Shown piece by piece: positions 42,648 to 50,680 of a stretch of 64,000 bases of DNA. Every line of letters starts with the position of its first letter. Position 1 is the stretch's first letter. The translations under genes were made by a program, and so were the position numbers. The notes under the pieces were generated by a model. That model was not told the origin of the DNA, made no database searches, and was given only the letters and a program-made list of their open reading frames with translations. This DNA is from JBBDMW01 sp040878005. GTDB taxonomy: Bacteria > Chloroflexota > Dehalococcoidia > Lucifugimonadales > Lucifugimonadaceae. The DNA lies in assembly GCA_040878005.1 (NCBI GenBank), contig JBBDMW010000040.1, forward strand, positions 1 to 64,000. Reading direction: 5' to 3'.

Positions 42648-43031
42648 GCCCGAAGCTCCCTAATACTACTGCTCAGGTTTGGCGCGCAGACAATCCGCCC
42701 ACGTTCGCGTGACCGTGGCAGTCACTCAAAAATCAAATATAGCAATGTCAACGCCAAACCTCAACGAAACCCAGGCGATCTATCGCCCGTATTCCTTATC
42801 TGCCGGGCGCTGGGCGCACCACCCTCTGTGGTACGATTAACGCGAGCAATCCAGTTGGGTTGCCTTCACGCGGAGTATTCCGCTCGCGGCTTCATAAATC
42901 GAACTTAGAATTCGGAAGCTGCCCCGGCACAGCATTCACAGCCTGGCCGGCATGGCTGCAAGACCCTGTCGTCTGGCAATGACAACAGACCAGAGCCATT
43001 CCATGGCCATAGCACACTTTCAGGACTCCGT
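42648..43031. other. Divergent intergenic region between infC and ftsH
   Basis: These 384 bp separate the infC operon from ftsH. A TACGAT at 42832-42837 could be a -10 element toward ftsH but has no matching -35. I see no clear leader structure for infC beyond its Shine-Dalgarno AGGGAG, and no gene. Confidence 0.5.
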
Positions 43032-44969
43032 ATGAGCAGCCGCTGGATGCGCAACAGCCTTGTATATCTTCTGATCGTGGTAGCCGTCATCACGGTCTTC
43101 TTCATGTTCTTTAATGAGCCGCTCGGTGGCGCTGAAGAGATTAACCTCACCGAGGTTATTGAGATGGCCCGGAACAATCCCGGGCCTGGCCGGATTGAAA
43201 TTGAAGTTAGTGGTGAGGACCTGACCGTCCGGGACGGATCAACCGTCTACCGCTCCCGAAAAGAGGTGGGGTCAAGCATCGTCGAACTGATGATGAACGC
43301 GGGGGTGGAGCCGGACAACTATACGGTTGAGGCCCACGGGTCCGGCGGACTCGGAAACATCTTTGGCGTGCTGATCGGTTTCCTGCCCCTGATTCTCTTC
43401 GGTGGAATCCTGCTGTTCATGATGCGGCAGGCCCAGGGCAGCAACAACCAGACCATGAGCTTTGGCCGAAGCAAGGCCCGCATGTTTGTGGGCACCAAGG
43501 CCACAGTGACGTTCTTTGACGTGGCAGGCGTACCTGAGGCCAAGCAGGAGCTCGAAGAGGTTGTGGAGTTCCTGAAGTACCCTGAGCGCTTCCAGGCGCT
43601 GGGCGCCCGCATACCTCGCGGCGTGCTGCTTGTTGGCCCACCCGGCACAGGCAAGACGCTGCTCGCAAGGGCTGTGGCCGGCGAGGCAGGCGTGCCATTC
43701 TTCTCCATCAGCGGCTCAGAATTCGTGGAGATGTTCGTGGGTGTGGGTGCCTCACGGGTGCGTGACCTGTTTGAGCAGGCAAAGCGTCACTCGCCCTGCA
43801 TCGTGTTCATAGACGAGATAGATGCTGTGGGCAGGCACCGCGGCGCTGGACTGGGCGGCGGACATGACGAACGTGAGCAGACTCTCAACCAGATACTGGT
43901 GGAGATGGACGGGTTCGACACGTCTACGAACGTCATCGTGATCGCTGCGACCAACCGTCCGGACATCCTGGACCCGGCGCTGCTGAGGCCGGGCCGGTTT
44001 GACCGCCGTGTCATCCTGGACAACCCGGACATCCGCGGCCGCACGGCCATTCTGGATGTGCACGCCAAGGGAAAGCCCATCGACAAAGACGTAGACATGG
44101 CGAACGTAGCGCGGCAGACGCCCGGCTTCTCAGGCGCCGATCTGGCCAACCTGATTAACGAGGCCGCTCTGCTTGCTGCCCGCCGCAACAGGAAGTCCAT
44201 CGGCTTCGATGAATTGACAGAGGCCATTGACCGCGTGATGTCTGGGCCGGCGCGAAAGAGCCGGGTAATCAGTCAGCGGGAACGTGAGCTCACCGCATAC
44301 CATGAGGCCGGGCACGCCCTTGTCGCTTATCACATGCCCGGTGCTGACATGGTCTGGAAGATCTCCATCGTATCCCGCGGACAGATGGGCGGCTACACCC
44401 GGTACCTGCCGGATGAGGACCGCTACCTGCAGACTCTCAAGCAGTTCAAGGCAATGATCGCCACCGCCATGGGCGGACGCGGCGCCGAGGTCACCAAGTT
44501 CGGTGAGGTGACAACCGGAGCGAGCAACGACATCGAGGTTGCCACACGCATCGCCCGCCAAATGGTGACCCGCTACGGCATGAGCGAGAAGCTGGGCATG
44601 CGAACCTTCGGCAAGCGGCAGGAGGCAATCTTCCTCGGCAAGGAAATGTCAGAGGAACGCGACTACAGCCTCCGCACGGAAGAAGTCATTGACAACGAGG
44701 TCAATGATCTCCTGGAAGAAGGACGCGAGAACGCCGAAAAGATTCTCAAGGAACACGCTGGCCAGTTGGACAAGCTGTCCATGTTCCTCCTGGAGCACGA
44801 GACAATCGACGGTGACCAGATGAAAGCGCTCCTTGAAGGGGCAGACCCGGATTCGCTGGTACGCCGCTCACCTGAGCCAGCCGGTCCGGAGAATCCGCCT
44901 GATGCTCGCCACGGCGAACAGGAACAGCCCGCCGCCGAGCGGCCTGAACCAGAGCCACAGGCGACTTAA
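43032..44969 (+). CDS. ftsH: ATP-dependent zinc metalloprotease FtsH
   Basis: FtsH is the membrane AAA+ protease that degrades damaged membrane proteins and regulators. The 645-residue protein has two N-terminal helices (about 9-27 and 110-131) around a periplasmic domain. Walker A GPPGTGKT is at 202-209, Walker B CIVFIDEIDAVG near 256-267, the second region of homology has NRPDILDPALLRPGRFDR, and the zinc site HEAGH is at 424-428. The C-terminal tail is Pro/Glu-rich. A very stable terminator follows. Confidence 0.97.
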   Translation: MSSRWMRNSLVYLLIVVAVITVFFMFFNEPLGGAEEINLTEVIEMARNNPGPGRIEIEVSGEDLTVRDGSTVYRSRKEVGSSIVELMMNAGVEPDNYTVEAHGSGGLGNIFGVLIGFLPLILFGGILLFMMRQAQGSNNQTMSFGRSKARMFVGTKATVTFFDVAGVPEAKQELEEVVEFLKYPERFQALGARIPRGVLLVGPPGTGKTLLARAVAGEAGVPFFSISGSEFVEMFVGVGASRVRDLFEQAKRHSPCIVFIDEIDAVGRHRGAGLGGGHDEREQTLNQILVEMDGFDTSTNVIVIAATNRPDILDPALLRPGRFDRRVILDNPDIRGRTAILDVHAKGKPIDKDVDMANVARQTPGFSGADLANLINEAALLAARRNRKSIGFDELTEAIDRVMSGPARKSRVISQRERELTAYHEAGHALVAYHMPGADMVWKISIVSRGQMGGYTRYLPDEDRYLQTLKQFKAMIATAMGGRGAEVTKFGEVTTGASNDIEVATRIARQMVTRYGMSEKLGMRTFGKRQEAIFLGKEMSEERDYSLRTEEVIDNEVNDLLEEGRENAEKILKEHAGQLDKLSMFLLEHETIDGDQMKALLEGADPDSLVRRSPEPAGPENPPDARHGEQEQPAAERPEPEPQAT

Positions 44970-44977
44970 ACAGTCTC

Positions 44978-45039
44978 AATAAGAAAAGCGGGGCCCCCGG
45001 TTTNNNNNNNNNNTCAACCGGGGCCTCGCTTTTCTTATT
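44978..45039. terminator. Long hairpin terminator after ftsH, containing an assembly gap
   Basis: AATAAGAAAAGCG at 44978-44990 and the following G/C stretch to 45002 pair with 45016-45039 (ending CGCTTTTCTTATT) in a stem of about 24 bp with one small bulge. The loop is hidden by the N run. The A-rich left arm and T-rich right arm make it a good bidirectional intrinsic terminator. Confidence 0.85.
45004..45013. other. Assembly gap (10 N)
   Basis: Ten N residues sit at the tip of the ftsH terminator hairpin. The flanks are arms of the same stem, so the true loop is probably short and the gap is likely a sequencing failure at the structure, not missing genes. The length 10 may be a placeholder. 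Confidence 0.95.
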
Positions 45040-45248
45040 CCCCAACAACGTCATTTCAAGGCAACAGGCATCAAATTGCCTACGCTGACCCGCAAACGCT
45101 CCCTGGCGCCTCTTTCTTTTTCTGTCCTGTCACCTCCCGTCGACCGACCCATCTTCACGCACGCCACATAGGCAGGTACATTCCGATACGCTTGGAACTA
45201 CGGCCTGCACTCAATACCAACCGGTCCCGGAATGGAGTCTTCCCCTTC

Positions 45249-45920
45249 ATGTCTCGCGAGTACGAAGGACGCTACTGGACCATTGACCGCTTTATTTCCG
45301 GATTCTCAAACAACGCCTACTTGATCACATGCAGGCGCACAAACCAGAGCGTGATCATTGACACCCCGGACAGGCCAGATGAACTGATCAGGGCGGCTGG
45401 TGAAACCCAGGTCAACACCATCCTCATCACACACAGCCACTGGGACCACATCCAGGGGTTCCAATCAGTTCACAGCGCCTTCACTGTCCCAACTGGCATC
45501 GGCGAGGCAGACGCGTCAGAACTGACCCGGAACGGAAGCCCCGGCCTGGTAGACGTATCCGACGGCACGATCATCCGCGCCGGGGACATATCCCTGCGAG
45601 CCAGTGAGACTCCGGGCCACACACCTGGCTCCACCTGCTATCTTCTGCCGGGCGCTGAACCGTCAGACTCCCCTGCCCATGTGTTTACCGGCGACACGTT
45701 GTTCCCGGGCGGACCGGGCAAGACCACAAGCCCCAGTGCATTCAGACGAATCCTGGAAAGCATCACCACCCGCCTTCTGACACTCCCGGGAGACACCGTG
45801 GTACTGCCAGGACACGGCGATTTCACCAATATCGCGGAGGCGGAGCGAGAGTACGCGGTGTTCGAAGCCCGTGAAAAACCCGCCGATCTCTACGGCGAAG
45901 TCACGTGGGCGAAAAAGTGA
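45249..45920 (+). CDS. Metallo-beta-lactamase fold hydrolase
   Basis: The 223-residue protein carries the MBL motifs THSHWDH (zinc site), ETPGHTPGSTCY, VFTGDTLFPGGPG and LPGHGDFTNI. It is of the glyoxalase II-like general type, but the specific substrate is unknown. The ATG at 45249 gives MSREYEGRYW; GGAG lies about 10 nt upstream. Its last 16 nt overlap the next gene, a membrane protease. Confidence 0.88.
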   Translation: MSREYEGRYWTIDRFISGFSNNAYLITCRRTNQSVIIDTPDRPDELIRAAGETQVNTILITHSHWDHIQGFQSVHSAFTVPTGIGEADASELTRNGSPGLVDVSDGTIIRAGDISLRASETPGHTPGSTCYLLPGAEPSDSPAHVFTGDTLFPGGPGKTTSPSAFRRILESITTRLLTLPGDTVVLPGHGDFTNIAEAEREYAVFEAREKPADLYGEVTWAKK

Positions 45921-46906
45921 GTCCCCCGGAAGACGTGCCGCCTCCGGCCTACGGCGTCCGCGACCATGCCCCTGGCGCGGGCAGCGGCGCTGGAAATGGG
46001 GGTCGCAGCCGTCCCTCAAACGTCCCGTGGCGCGGCGTAGATGTCCTGTGGGCCATCGTCCTGACCATCTCAGCGGTCCTGTTCGTTATGGCAACGCCAT
46101 TGCTGGTCGGCGCCACAGGCGACGATGGCGGTACTGGCCTTCTCACTCCACTGCTGCTCATGCTGGCAGCGCTGGCATCTGCAGCACTGGTATCCCGCAT
46201 TGCAGGCGTCAACTTACGTCTGGTGGGCGCTGTCGCACTCGTCGCATCGCTGCTGTGGCTGGGAGCACAGGGACTGGCCGACAACGGCGAAGAGGCTCAG
46301 CGGGTCCTTGGGATACCGTTCAACGTGATTCTGCTGGCCATCCTGTCCAGCCTGTTCATAGCGACAGCCCTCACATTCTCCACAAGCAAGTACGGGGCCA
46401 GTTGGAGGGACCTTGGCTTCGTCAGTGCCGGTGGAATCTCGCCGTACCTGCTAGCCATTGGCGCCTGGCTTGCAGCCATATTCATCCTTGGCATATGGGG
46501 CATCATCGTCAGCGCCCTGGACATCGAAGCTCTGAACCCGCCGGAAAGTGCGCGTGATTTGCTCGATATTGCCGATGGCAGCTTGATCGTGGCCCTCCTC
46601 CTTGTGAGTGTTTGGGTGCCGGTGATGGAGGAGGTCTTCTTCAGGGGGTTCGCCCTGGCCGGGCTCCGGCGCAGGTTCGGTGGAGTCAGCGCACTGGTGA
46701 TTAGCTCGGCCATTTTCGCGGCCTTCCACACCAGCGTCGGGGCGCTTGTACCCACGTTCGTATTGGGAGCGGCCCTGGGATGGGTGTACCTTAAAACAGG
46801 CTCGCTGTGGCCAAGCATCTTCGTTCATGGCCTGCAAAACGCCATCGCCACAGTGCTGGCCCTGCCAGCGGTTCAAGAATATATCGAGAGAATGGCCAAT
46901 CAATGA
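45905..46906 (+). CDS. CPBP family intramembrane metalloprotease (CAAX protease-like)
   Basis: The 333-residue protein has a Pro/Gly-rich N-terminus, about eight membrane helices and the family's catalytic motifs. These are EEVFFRGFALAGLRRRFGG (EExxxR), IFAAFHTSVGA (FxxxH) and SIFVHGLQNAIA (HxxxN). It starts at GTG 45905 or GTG 45917 inside the end of the MBL gene, and its TGA overlaps the trpA ATG as ATGA. Targets are unknown. The position between an MBL protein and a tryptophan gene looks unrelated in function but is translationally coupled. Confidence 0.88.
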   Translation: MGEKVSPPEDVPPPAYGVRDHAPGAGSGAGNGGRSRPSNVPWRGVDVLWAIVLTISAVLFVMATPLLVGATGDDGGTGLLTPLLLMLAALASAALVSRIAGVNLRLVGAVALVASLLWLGAQGLADNGEEAQRVLGIPFNVILLAILSSLFIATALTFSTSKYGASWRDLGFVSAGGISPYLLAIGAWLAAIFILGIWGIIVSALDIEALNPPESARDLLDIADGSLIVALLLVSVWVPVMEEVFFRGFALAGLRRRFGGVSALVISSAIFAAFHTSVGALVPTFVLGAALGWVYLKTGSLWPSIFVHGLQNAIATVLALPAVQEYIERMANQ

Positions 46907-47718
46907 CCGACCGGATCCGCGAAGCCATAGAGGCAGCAAACGCACAGGGCCGAATCGCGCTGCTTCCATTTGTCACCGCCGGGCACCCGTCCCCCGAAAC
47001 TACTCCAGATATAGTCAGGGCCATAGTCGACGCCGGTGCGGACGTCGTGGAGTTGGGTGTGCCGTTCAGCGACCCACTTGCCGAAGGCCCAACCATCCAG
47101 AAATCCAGCTTTGATGCGCTTAGCCGCGGGGTGACACCGGCAGCGTGCATAGACATGGCAACCCGCATACGGGAAAGCGGTGTCACTGTCCCGCTCATCT
47201 TCATGGGTTACTACAATCCCATCCTCTCAATGGGCATTGGAGAGTTCTGCCGTCGTTCTGCCGCCGCCGGGGTCGATGGCCTGATAGTCCCGGACCTGCC
47301 GGCATCCGAGGCCGGACCGTTGATGGATGAAGCTGACGCGGCCGGCCTGTCGGTCATCCCGCTCCTGGCACTCACCTCCACGGACCGGAGCGTTGAGCAA
47401 TCGTGCAGGCGAGCAGGCGGATTCATATACTGCGTCTCCGTGCTGGGGGTGACCGGAGCGCGGGCACAGGTTTCCAGCAGGGTTCGCGGCCTCGTGGAAA
47501 AAGTACGCAGCCATACTGACCTGCCTGTAGCGGTAGGCTTCGGCATATCCACGCCTGAGCATGTGGCAGAAGTGGCGGGCTACGCGGACGGTGCAGCTGT
47601 CGGCAGCGCACTAGTCAACGCAATAAGTGACGGCCCCCCCGAAACTGCGGCGGAACGTGCCGGCAAATACGTGGCCAGCCTCAAACCGGGCACACGCGCC
47701 GCAAAAGTGGCAAACTAA
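46903..47718 (+). CDS. trpA: Tryptophan synthase alpha chain
   Basis: TrpA cleaves indole-3-glycerol phosphate to indole, which passes to TrpB. The 271-residue TIM barrel has the catalytic Glu50 (VVELGVPFSDP), equivalent to Salmonella Glu49. DPLAEGPTIQ follows, where Glu61 replaces the usual catalytic Asp60. Phosphate-binding GFGIST and ADGAAVGSALV are intact. The ATG at 46903 overlaps the protease stop. No trpB or other trp gene is present in this window; aroH and a DAHP synthase gene follow, so a small aromatic group exists. Confidence 0.96.
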   Translation: MTDRIREAIEAANAQGRIALLPFVTAGHPSPETTPDIVRAIVDAGADVVELGVPFSDPLAEGPTIQKSSFDALSRGVTPAACIDMATRIRESGVTVPLIFMGYYNPILSMGIGEFCRRSAAAGVDGLIVPDLPASEAGPLMDEADAAGLSVIPLLALTSTDRSVEQSCRRAGGFIYCVSVLGVTGARAQVSSRVRGLVEKVRSHTDLPVAVGFGISTPEHVAEVAGYADGAAVGSALVNAISDGPPETAAERAGKYVASLKPGTRAAKVAN

Positions 47719-47734
47719 CGGGCTGTCGCCGCGT

Positions 47735-47758
47735 TCCAGACGAGGACCGGCGTCTGGA
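47735..47758 (+). terminator. Hairpin between trpA and aroH
   Basis: TCCAGACG (47735-47742) pairs with CGTCTGGA (47751-47758) around an 8-nt loop, in the 65-bp trpA-aroH gap. No T-run follows, so it may be an attenuator or processing site. Confidence 0.45.
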
Positions 47759-47783
47759 CACCCATGCGGGCAACCGGGAGCGT

Positions 47784-48176
47784 ATGCACAAGATACGAGG
47801 CGTAAAAGGCGCCACAACTGTTGAATCAAACGACCGCCAGTCAGTGCTGGACGCCACGGAAGAGCTCATGCGCGCGCTGATTGCCGAGAACGGCATCGAT
47901 CCGGAAGACCTCGCTGCGGTTCAGTTCACCACCAGCCCCGACCTCACGGCTGAGTTTCCCGCCGTCGCCGCACGGGAACGCCTGGGATGGGTTTATGTTC
48001 CGCTTATGTGCGGACACGAAATGGCAGTGCCGCACGGCCAACAGCGATGTGTGCGTATACTTATGCTGTGGAACACTGAAAGGTCTCAGAAAGAGATCCG
48101 GCATGTATATATGAAGGAAGCAGCCAGCCTTCGCCCAGACCTCGCAAAATCCAGTACACTGTCTTCGTCAAAATGA
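47784..48176 (+). CDS. aroH: Chorismate mutase, AroH class
   Basis: AroH converts chorismate to prephenate for Phe and Tyr synthesis. The 130-residue protein aligns along its length with Bacillus subtilis AroH: TPDLTAEFPAVAARERLGW, MCGHEMAVPHGQQRCVRILM with the catalytic Glu and Arg90 equivalents, and IRHVYMKEAASLRPDL. The N-terminal RGVKGATTV has Lys8 where the catalytic Arg7 (RGIRGATT) is expected. GGGAG lies close to the ATG. It sits between trpA and a DAHP synthase gene. Confidence 0.93.
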   Translation: MHKIRGVKGATTVESNDRQSVLDATEELMRALIAENGIDPEDLAAVQFTTSPDLTAEFPAVAARERLGWVYVPLMCGHEMAVPHGQQRCVRILMLWNTERSQKEIRHVYMKEAASLRPDLAKSSTLSSSK

Positions 48177-48438
48177 GATCTCTCACATCTTCCTCACTGA
48201 ACCTTCGCGGGGACCGCTTCAGCCGGTTCCTGTTTACGCGCGCCACGCTCGCTCCGCTGTTTACCAGCGGGCGCCCCTATAGCAGCTATTAAAGCTGCCG
48301 GGCGTCCTCAGCCCGCCCCATTGCGACCCTTCACCCATAGTTGACACGCGCCTCGCAGCCGCGCCACCCACAGATGCTGATCCCGGTATCGCGGCCCTGT
48401 TGCAATGCGCGAAGCATGAAAGATAAGTTGATCCTGCC

Positions 48439-49503
48439 ATGCGACAGACATCCAATCTCAACATAGAAAGCATTACGCCCCTTGAGCCGCCGGACGCGTT
48501 CCTGAACCGGCTGCCCCTGACTCCAGAGATGACTCAGACCGTGGCCAACGCCCGTGACGAGATCATGGAGATCATCTCCGGTCGAGATGACCGCATGGTC
48601 ATGCTGATCGGACCGTGCTCAATACATGACGAAAAGGCCGGCTTGGAGTACGCAGAGCGCCTGGCCAGGCTTGCGGACCGCGTTAAGGACCGCATGCTGG
48701 TCCTGATGCGGGTCTACTTCGAGAAGCCCCGCACCACGGTCGGCTGGAAGGGCCTGATCAACGACCCGAACCTCAACGGCACTTTCGCCGTGACCACAGG
48801 CCTGGAGCGCGCTCGTTCGTTCATGCTGAAAGTGCTTGAGCTGGGCATCCCAACGGCCACGGAGTGGCTGGACCCGGTTACGCCCCAGTACCTCACCGAC
48901 ATAGTTTCATGGGGCGCAATCGGCGCACGCACGGTGGAAAGCCAGACGCACCGCCAGCTTGCCAGCGGCCTCAGCATGCCAATCGGCTTCAAGAATGGGA
49001 CCGGCGGCACGGTCCAGATAGCCATAGACGCTGTCACCGCCGCCAAGACCCCGCACACGTTCCTGTCAGTTGACGGCTACGGCCGAGTGAGCATCGTGAA
49101 GACCACCGGCAACCCCGGCGGCCACATTGTGCTGCGCGGAGGCGCAAAGGGCCCCAACTATGATGCCAAGTCCGTGGCAAACGCGATCGAGCTCCTGGAC
49201 AAGGCCGGAGAGAATCCGTACCTGATGATCGATTGCTCTCACGCGAACAGCAACAAGGACCACAAGATCCAGCCAATAGTCTTCCGTGACGTGATGGGCC
49301 AGCGGCTGGCGGGCAACAAGAACATCGTTGGCATAATGATGGAAAGCCACCTGTTCGAAGGCAACCAGAAGCTCGGATCTGACCCGTCAACGCTTGAGTA
49401 CGGTGTATCCATTACGGACGCATGCGTGGGCTGGGAAGAAACTGAGTCTCTTCTGATGGAGGCGTACGAAGGCTTGAAGCCAAAGGTCGGCGCCCTGTCA
49501 TGA
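48439..49503 (+). CDS. 3-deoxy-7-phosphoheptulonate (DAHP) synthase, class I AroG/F/H type
   Basis: This enzyme starts the shikimate pathway from PEP and erythrose 4-phosphate. The 354-residue protein has the type I-alpha signatures VMLIGPCSIHDEKAGLEYA, MRVYFEKPRTTVGWKGLINDP, GFKNGTGGTVQIAIDAV, and DCSHANSNKDHKIQP with the metal His. A regulatory insert as in the E. coli isozymes is present. The specific isozyme (AroF, AroG or AroH) and its feedback inhibitor cannot be assigned from sequence here. A hairpin terminator follows. Confidence 0.95.
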   Translation: MRQTSNLNIESITPLEPPDAFLNRLPLTPEMTQTVANARDEIMEIISGRDDRMVMLIGPCSIHDEKAGLEYAERLARLADRVKDRMLVLMRVYFEKPRTTVGWKGLINDPNLNGTFAVTTGLERARSFMLKVLELGIPTATEWLDPVTPQYLTDIVSWGAIGARTVESQTHRQLASGLSMPIGFKNGTGGTVQIAIDAVTAAKTPHTFLSVDGYGRVSIVKTTGNPGGHIVLRGGAKGPNYDAKSVANAIELLDKAGENPYLMIDCSHANSNKDHKIQPIVFRDVMGQRLAGNKNIVGIMMESHLFEGNQKLGSDPSTLEYGVSITDACVGWEETESLLMEAYEGLKPKVGALS

Positions 49504-49557
49504 TCAGGTGGGACCCGGCTAATGTGCCAGGGTCTCGCATTGAAATAACCAGACGTG

Positions 49558-49582
49558 ACGGCCCGGCAGACAGTCGGGCCGT
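49558..49582 (+). terminator. Hairpin terminator after DAHP synthase gene
   Basis: ACGGCCCGGC (49558-49567) pairs with GTCGGGCCGT (49573-49582) with one G-T wobble and a 5-nt loop. TTT begins at its end. It lies 55 nt after the stop. Confidence 0.75.
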
Positions 49583-49674
49583 TTCGCGACAATGTAATCT
49601 CACCGGGGGCGTTGGCAGGAACGGATAGATGCAGGCTTTCAAATCCGCCTCCACAAGGGGCACGGCAGCGACAT

Positions 49675-50604
49675 ATGACGCTGATTGAACAACTTTCGGA
49701 TGCAAGCTGCGCCGGGCAACCATCAGCGGTTGCGGTAGGCACATTTGACGGCGTGCACCTGGGCCACCAGGCGCTGTTGGGAACGCTGCGGGATGCTGCT
49801 CGTGAGCGCGGGCTGGCCTCGGTAGCCGTAACGTTCCGGCAGCAGCCGCGCTCGGTGGTCAGGCCAGACGTGCCCGTGACCTACCTGTGCGCCCTTGATG
49901 AGCGGCTGGAGTTGATGCGAAGCCTTGGCCTGACCTGCGTGATACCTGTCGATTTTGACGATTCAGTGCGCCACCTTTATGCCCATCAGTTTGTCTCAAT
50001 CCTCAAGGAGATAGTGGGCATGCGGCTGCTTGTGCTGGGACCAGGAGCGCGCATGGGGCATGACCAACTGGAATTGGCGCAACTGGAGGAGCTTGGCCGC
50101 AGAGAAGGCTTTGAAGTGCTGAGTGCCGGACCAGCTGCCCACAGTGGTGAGACGGTATCAAGCTCAGCAGTAAGGGCCGCGCTCCATGAAGGGCGCCTGG
50201 AAGACGCTGCGGCCATGCTGGGCCGCCCTTTCACCCTGACGGGTACCGTGTGCCACGGTGACAAGAGAGGCCGTGAGCTGGGTTACCCGACGGCCAACCT
50301 GGACATATCACCGCAGGCAGCGCTTCCGAAGGATGGCATCTACGCCACTTGGGCACATGTGGATGGAGCAAAACGCCAGGCGGCCACGAGCATCGGCGTA
50401 AGGCCAACGTTCGGCAAGGGTGGCCGTACCGTGGAGGCGTACATCCTGGATTTCGACGGCGACCTCTACGACAAGCCGCTCAGGCTTGAGTTTGTAACGC
50501 GCCTGCGTGATGAAGTGGAGTTCACCGGCGTTGGGGCACTCGTTGAACAGATGGCCAGAGATGTTGAGAACACCCGTGAGACGCTTGGACAGCAGCAACA
50601 ATGA
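49675..50604 (+). CDS. ribF: Bifunctional riboflavin kinase/FAD synthetase
   Basis: RibF makes FMN and then FAD from riboflavin. The 309-residue protein has the nucleotidyltransferase half (AVAVGTFDGVHLGHQALLGTL, then SSSAVRAALHEGRLEDAAAMLGRPF) and the kinase half (GELGYPTANL-type GRELGYPTANLDI, DGIYATWAHVDG, IGVRPTFGKGGRTVEAYILDFDGDLYDK). I place the start at ATG 49675 (MTLIEQLSDA). The frame runs on upstream through the preceding terminator and cannot be coding there. Confidence 0.95.
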   Translation: MTLIEQLSDASCAGQPSAVAVGTFDGVHLGHQALLGTLRDAARERGLASVAVTFRQQPRSVVRPDVPVTYLCALDERLELMRSLGLTCVIPVDFDDSVRHLYAHQFVSILKEIVGMRLLVLGPGARMGHDQLELAQLEELGRREGFEVLSAGPAAHSGETVSSSAVRAALHEGRLEDAAAMLGRPFTLTGTVCHGDKRGRELGYPTANLDISPQAALPKDGIYATWAHVDGAKRQAATSIGVRPTFGKGGRTVEAYILDFDGDLYDKPLRLEFVTRLRDEVEFTGVGALVEQMARDVENTRETLGQQQQ

Positions 50605-50680
50605 TCCCCGCCGCGGCGTTGCCTCCCCATACTTGTACCAGTGCATCATCTCACGAGATTGACCGTACCCGGATTTAACA

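Noticed and set aside
49504..49674. FMN riboswitch ahead of ribF
   Set aside because: Only a simple terminator hairpin for the upstream gene is visible; no conserved RFN elements were recognised.
50605..50680. T-box leader for tyrS
   Set aside because: The gap is only 76 nt and lacks the conserved T-box sequence; Chloroflexota tyrS need not use one.
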